A DNA stretch of 64,000 nucleotides from Prunella strophiata (taxonomy: Eukaryota > Chordata > Aves > Passeriformes > Prunellidae), in the NCBI GenBank assembly GCA_036583965.1, contig JAZBQD010000014.1, forward strand, positions 64,572,395-64,636,394, read 5' to 3'. The translations under genes were made by a program, and so were the position numbers. The notes beneath the pieces were generated by a model, which saw nothing but the letters and a program-made list of their open reading frames with translations, searched no databases and had not been told where the DNA came from. Below are positions 58,199 through 64,000 of the stretch, piece after piece (position 1 is the first letter of the stretch; each line of letters opens with the position of its first letter).

Positions 58199-61100
58199 AG
58201 ATCAGAGATCCAACAAAGCAAACCCCTCTTTTTTAGAGGGTGTTACATCACCAACAACTCATTCAAAAGGAAATCTAATTTTAAAAATTATCATAAATAG
58301 ATATGTGTACTTGAAAATAAGAACTTCAACATGAAATGCAGTTAGATACAAATAGAAGACAATCTATGGACTTTATAAATACATCCAAACTTACTCTCAA
58401 AGCCCATGAATGTGGTGAAAGGACTCCAACATTTTTCACATCACCAATGGGGAGTATGTGGCTTACAGGGATGAAGAAATATCCCTACAGTCACATCTGA
58501 CAGAGAACTATGAATTCTATTGAGATTTCATGATCAGCAGATGATAAGCTAATCACGATGAGAGAAAATAGTCAATTAGGACAGCTCTAGGAGCATGAAA
58601 TAGATGTAAATATCCCATTATAGCCATTAAGCAATATTCCTCCAATATGGCACAGCAAGAGACACAGGGAAAAGACCAAGGAAAGACAAGCCTGGCCAAG
58701 CTGATTGTCACCTATGCCAAGTCCAATTGTATAACTGTTTGCTGCCAGCAAACACAAACCACCAGCAGTGGCTATCTCAAAAGTGAGAAGTCCCTGATTC
58801 AAGAAGGAAAACCAAATGGGTATTTTAAATTTACCTGCAAACTGTCCTGATTTTATTTATCTCTAAAAGAACCTGTGTATTGTAAAAGGAAGGTGCTCTT
58901 TAAGAGAGATTTTTTGCCTGTTTGATAGGTTATTCAGCAGAAACTCTGGGAATAATAAAGGAGTGTTTAAAGCAGATTGCCTGCCTCATTCAGCTGTGTC
59001 ATGGAGCTGATCCAAAGACACCCAGGAACTTTAAAAGGTGCTGGAGCTGGCCCATCAGTTTCTAGTACTAATAGGAACCGAGCTGTTAGTGTTTTTGCAT
59101 GACATCCTGTAAGGAAAATCACTGGCATTTGGCTTACTCGGGAGATTTCACCATCTGTTATTGTAGAGACCCAATAATGATACAAAACACAAATAAGCAA
59201 AAAAAAAAACAACCCTAACACTCTGTCAAAGTTAGTGAGGTCTTAAAATATTCCTGCACAGGTAGAGAATTTTGCTGGAGGAGAATCAACAGAGCACCGG
59301 GCTCAATTACATCCGAGTTTCCTGTGTAAGACCTGTCAAGCAACTCCTATCACCACGTCTGTAAGTGAGTGTGAGTAATGGGTTTTATTTAAATTCATGT
59401 GGTGTTTGCTACCTACACCCAGACAGATAATGGACAGATAGCAGAACAATGATCATTAGGAGGCTATCACTTAATTCTTGTTTTATTCTGCAGCTTGCCT
59501 GCCTTCATCTGTCTCCCCTTCTGAAGAAGTGAGCACCGTTCCTTCTGTCTCAGATGGAAATGCAATGGCCTGTTATGCATTCATCACAAGTTTTCCATTT
59601 TCCATCCAAAATCATGACAGTGATACAAATATGAAAGCCCACAGAATTTGTTTCCAAAAGCATTCAGATCCACGCATAGATGTTTAGCTTTCTGCAGTTG
59701 AATTTCTTATCCCCCAAAACACACAGTCAACTTCCTTCTAAGTAGCAAATATAACATTTAAGGAGTTTATTTGTCTTACCAAGAACAATAGATATTAACT
59801 ATGGTGGTAAGGGCAGAGCATCCTACAAAATATTGAAGAAATCTGTTGGTTCACTGCAGTTCTATTGATTTAAGAAACACAAAGGGAATATGCTGAACAA
59901 GATGAGATAGGAAATTAAGTAGCACCATGTGAATGTGGTAGTAAAGCATCCTACATGCTTTCATCACTGTCAGCTTCCTGCAGGACAAAAATGTGTGTTC
60001 AGCCCTGAAAACTATGTCCTTCCAATATAAGAATTATTAAGCATTCCTTGCCCTAGCTATCTGAATTCCTTTGGGTTTAAGGGAGCTGTCAAAGCCTTAC
60101 AAGTTGTGAATGCTGTTGTGCAAGTAAAGCTAATGACTCCTTTTCTGCTTCCCATATTTAAAGCTTTAAATGAGTCTTATTGCTGTGAAAAACATGAGGA
60201 GGAGCAGAGGGGTTGTCAGGATGGAATTGTAAATCATTTGGCATTTAAAATCTTAGACCTGATTGACCTCATGACAGTGATTCAGACCAGTATTTATCTT
60301 GGTGCTGTAAAGCAAGCAAATTACCTTTACCCAGGCATGAATCCCACTTTGCAGTCTGCTGTAACTAACTGGGGTGTGAGTCTCAAGTGAAATGCTCCAG
60401 TCAAGCAAGTAAACATTGGAAAACAAACAAAAACATTTGCATTTGAGGAAGTATTAAATGTATTTATCATCTGCCCTTTGAGTCTGTGCAAGTGCTGGAG
60501 TAAGGAGACAATAATATGAATAGTTGTAACTCAGTTATTAAATAAAATGGAAATACATGAATAATTAATACAAATAATAACTGGTGCTTGCCCAGCTGGT
60601 GTATGCTGAGGTTTTAGCTGGTGCTTGTCAAGGCATGATGGACTAAAGGTTGCTTAGGAGAGGGGCTCCCTTGTTGCCCAGATCCCCCAGCACACTGTGG
60701 GCTGCAACACGAGCTCTGGGCTATTTCCAGTGCAGTGAGGAGTTCCCAGCAGCACCCTGCTCGTGGCTCCAGGATGAAGCCTGGCTTCACAGAGCAGAGT
60801 CAGCCTGCCAAGCACTCTGCCTACAGTGTCTGTCTGAGCAGCAGCTCTGCCCCAGGGGAGCTCAGACTCAATAGGTGTTATTGACACCCTCGTGTTTCAG
60901 CTGGCTTCCCTGCTCTTCCCCACAGCCATCAGAAAGGCTCTCCAGAAAGCACTTTGGAGCAGCAGCCAAACCCACATTCTCTGAAAATCCCATGAGATTT
61001 TACTAAGGAACATTCATGTGCCAAGAAAAGAGAGATGATTTTTTCTCTTTGTGCTAGCAGCAGAGATGATCCCACAGTGCCCTACAGAATTGTTCTTCCA

Positions 61101-61483
61101 CCAGTCCTTTCAGAAGGGAGCAGGTGATAAATTCTCCAGAGAGCATCTCCTGTTTTACCAGCATGCCCCTGGTTCCTGCTTTACCTATCAAGACACTCTC
61201 CCACAACCCAAAGAATGCCTTTCCTTGCAAGATGTGTCACAAAACTGAAGTTAGGTCTGAGGCATGGTGCCAGCTGAATGAACCTGTCTAAAGCCTGGAG
61301 ATCATGGGATTCATCCAGTGGGGCCAAATTTCTGCTGCCATCAGAGGCACACCTAATTTACCTCCATGCAAGGAAGAACAGAGTGTACTCACTGACCTGA
61401 CTGCTGTTCACTGTGGGAGTGTGTAGTGCATTCCAAGCATTAATCCTGAGGACACAACTGCAAGGTCACCAAGTAATGTTATC
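58199..61483. other. Gene-poor stretch with candidate splice sites and a possible conserved block
   Basis: No known gene is identifiable. Strong acceptors lie at 59493 (TTTTATTCTGCAG) and 61060 (TTTTCTCTTTGTGCTAGCAG), each followed by an open frame. The block 60050-60470 has dense regulatory-type words and a 94-codon frame. These are described as findings. No repeats are recognised. Confidence 0.45.
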
Positions 61484-61580
61484 TTCTATTTTCTATAGGT
61501 ACAAAGAGGTGAGCCAAAGACAGAGATGAGACTGGAATCAGATTTCAGTGCTCTAGTTTACCTGCTAGACTGAAGCCTTT
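61484..61580 (-). repeat. Possible MIR-like / CORE-SINE fragment (antisense)
   Basis: CTATTTTCTATAGGTACAAA, AGGTGAGCCAAAGACAGAGA and GAATCAGATTTCAGTGCTCT follow the reverse complement of the CORE-SINE ('attttacagatggggaaactgaggcacagag..gaacccagatctc..agtgct'). Strongly diverged. Confidence 0.38.
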
Positions 61581-64000
61581 CCAACAGTTGGAAGGGAATT
61601 TTGTGTATTATGTTGTGAACCCAAAACCACCAGAAAAAATTAATCTCGTGTGCCTTAATGAGTATAGTGTAGGAAATATGTGATGTACATGAGTTTTTCT
61701 GAGATTTAGGGAAGTCAGTATTTAAATTAGGTGATTGTCATACAGTCGAAAAGTGCTGAAGGACATCTTCATAGAGAATTACAGGGTTTGCTCCTTGTCA
61801 TCAACAACACAATGAGTATTCAGGGCACTTTAAACCATTCTGATCTATTATCATGGAGCTCTTTTCTCTTGGTTCTGCTGCTGGCTATTCATTTTCCCAT
61901 AGAAATTAATTATCTTTATGAACAAATAGCTTTGTAAAGGACTAGCACTGTGGCCATAGCTGTCTAGTTTAAGTGAGGCAGCATAGGAAGAGAGAAATGG
62001 GTATTCAATGAATGTTTTTGAGGGAAAACAAATTAGCTTTGGATGATGAAGACCTGAAAAAATGTTTTGATAACCTAAATGGTGTTTACTTTTTGCAGTA
62101 TCAGTCTTATAACACAAGCCATTTCTTCCTGTGTGTGGACTGGGCTGTACTGAAGGTAATACCCCATTGCCTGCAGCTTCTTGTTCTCTTCATTGTTCTT
62201 AGGCATTCATGATCTCTGAGTGTTTTATGCTGAAACTGGGAAAGAAGTGATCTTTGCTTCTTCTGCCATTGATTCAGGCCATACTTTGTTTTCTCCACAG
62301 CTTCTCATTGCTAAAATACAGGTATAGCATTATACCCTGTAATAAAGGGAGTTGTAATTGTGGAGAAATATAAAATCTTTTTTATCAGTTCAGATGCTGA
62401 AAAGGAGAGAGTAATTCATAATTACACACACACATTAAAAAAAAAAATAAATCTGAGTGTAAGGGTTAGGTGTTCAAAACAGAGAAGTGGAGGAAATTAG
62501 TTGTGTTGTAGGTTTGCTTCCCTGCTGCTTTGCTGATCCATCTGGGACACTCTCAGTCCCTGAGTGAAGATCATGCCATTACTTTAGACTCACAGTCTGC
62601 ACTGAAGCACAGCTAATGCTCTCCTGTAATTGTTTCCTGAATGCTGAAAACAGCAACAAAGCCCACATGCATGCATGCACATATATGCTCACTGCTATGC
62701 TCAGCCTGATGGAAATTTGGTAAATTGCTAACCCTGCCTGGAACTGTCTCACTTCCAACCAAACATCAGCACATTGGTTTGGGCAGCAGAGCTAGGAGTC
62801 AAAAATGGGTTCTGTGGAACAGCAGGCTTAACAGCTGAAACCATCAAAGCCCTGAGCCTCCATGCTGGCCAGATGATGAGTTTTTAATTTCTTCCCTGCG
62901 GGTCCTGAGATGCAATAGATAAAATAGGAAAAAAAATCATACATCAGTTCTGTTGGCCCTTAAATGTAAATGGAGAAAATCTGCAACTTCTATCAGAAAA
63001 GAAACTAATCAATTGATATATTTCTGTGGACCTACAGTAGTCGTGTATCTCTCACATGCAGATATCAAAACACTCTGAATTTCTTAGTACACCTACTCAA
63101 ATTCCATATACTTTGTACTAGATGCATAAAATCAGAGAGGAAAGGAGGGAGGAATTTAATTTTACACTTGAAAAATTATGGATCTTTCATTTCTATTCCT
63201 CCCCACATTACACTCATATTTAATTTAAGATCTTAAGTGGTTCTAAATAAGCTTCTAAGATTCAGTTTAAGCACAAAATATCCATTCAGGATGAATGAAT
63301 AATTCTGAATAGCTGGAACAAGAGAACAAAAAGGGTTTTAACATTAACAATGGGACAGATCCATCAACAAGATAACCATGATTGACACAAATGGGGCCTC
63401 TTTCACTGGTACTTGATTTGGCCATTGCATTAGACAGTGTTTTATTCCTTGTGGTTACAGCCCTAGTTCAAAACAGTCTGTTCATACAAGAGAACTTGTA
63501 GTTCAAGTCCATAATACCCTTGACTCACTGAACAAGTGGACCAGACAAAAGTCTCATGTTGAAAACTGACACAAACTCTTGAATTTATCTTGAAAAATGT
63601 ACACGTTTTCCCTGACTGTGGTGCCTCTTATCAAATTTGTCAATTATTTCCCATCATGTGGCTGTCTCAAGCCCTGGGTGAGTGGAAATGTGGGGTGTTT
63701 TCTGCTTGAGGCTCAGTGCACCTATAACTTGGGAGAAAGAAGCTGCTGGCATGAACAGGGGGAAGGCTTGGAAGAGGAACACAAGGAGGTCAACAGGGAA
63801 TAAGGAATGGGATACACCTGAGAGCTGCTGAGGGGATGAGCTGAGCAGGAATCAATGAAAGGAATAGTTCACAGACTGAAGAAATGGAACTTCCAGCATT
63901 TAAAATGCTATTGCAACAACAAACTTCCTGCATGCCAACACCCTGACTGCAGAGTGCCAAGTTAACTCACCAAGTTCATGCTGGACTAACTGGGGCGTGC
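61581..64000. other. Gene-free stretch to the window end
   Basis: No gene supported. A strong acceptor/donor pair bounds 62099-62155 (see findings). Small (AC)n and A-rich words lie near 62424-62450, and a CATGCATGCATGCAC palindromic run near 62667. No repeat family recognised. Confidence 0.5.

Noticed and set aside
59494..62155. The three splice-bounded segments as consecutive exons of one gene
   Set aside because: The first frame ends in a stop, and the phase of 61061-61123 would put a stop early in 62099-62155, so they do not form one coding chain.

Overview
The window looks like ordinary nuclear DNA from a bird, most likely a songbird. It is AT-rich (about 40% GC by eye), with long A/T homopolymers, sparse and mostly old interspersed repeats, and no compact run of genes on either strand. 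The avian signal is in the repeats. Several CR1 LINE 3' ends finish in the typical ATTCTATG-type tail. There is an ERVL-type LTR fragment of a kind common in bird genomes, a pair of class-II-like solo LTRs with 6-bp target duplications, and weathered CORE-SINE/MIR copies. Bird is firm; songbird is inference.

No protein-coding gene can be supported. The open frames present are short, or lie in GC-rich, TG-rich or purine/pyrimidine repeat DNA, and none matches a family I recognise. The best sign of a gene is a CpG island at about 19.37-20.64 kb. It carries CCAAT motifs, an RFX X-box-like motif, a consensus splice donor on the + strand at 20367 and one on the - strand at 20161. I read it as a promoter with first exon(s), possibly bidirectional, of a transcript whose other exons are outside the window or too short to recognise.

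Layout. 0-2.3 kb: ERVL-type LTR fragment, a MIR-like SINE, a CR1 tail and an old sauropsid repeat. 5.9-9.1 kb: a 46-bp tandem duplication, two opposed CR1 3' fragments and a 17-bp minisatellite containing TTTAGGG. 10.58-12.28 kb: a long decayed CR1/L3-like LINE with reverse-transcriptase remnants and a recognisable 3' UTR. 12.4-12.6 kb and 25.4-25.6 kb: two pentanucleotide arrays of opposite strand polarity that bracket the CpG island. 14.7-16.3 kb: open frames of unknown meaning. 26.0-26.6 kb and 57.6-58.2 kb: two solo LTRs of one family in the same orientation. Between them is a gene-poor tract with CR1 and MIR fragments, a GC-rich patch near 44.2-44.8 kb, another at 50.0-50.3 kb, and AT-rich blocks that may be conserved non-coding elements. 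58.2-64 kb: no gene, but several well-formed splice-site pairs and a candidate conserved block near 60.1-60.5 kb.

The window is therefore mainly regulatory and repeat landscape: a candidate promoter set in a gene-poor region, with retroelement debris that can be dated and checked. I found no clear case of an undescribed biological system. The points most worth checking are the CpG-island promoter, the inverted pentanucleotide pair around it, and the two solo LTRs.
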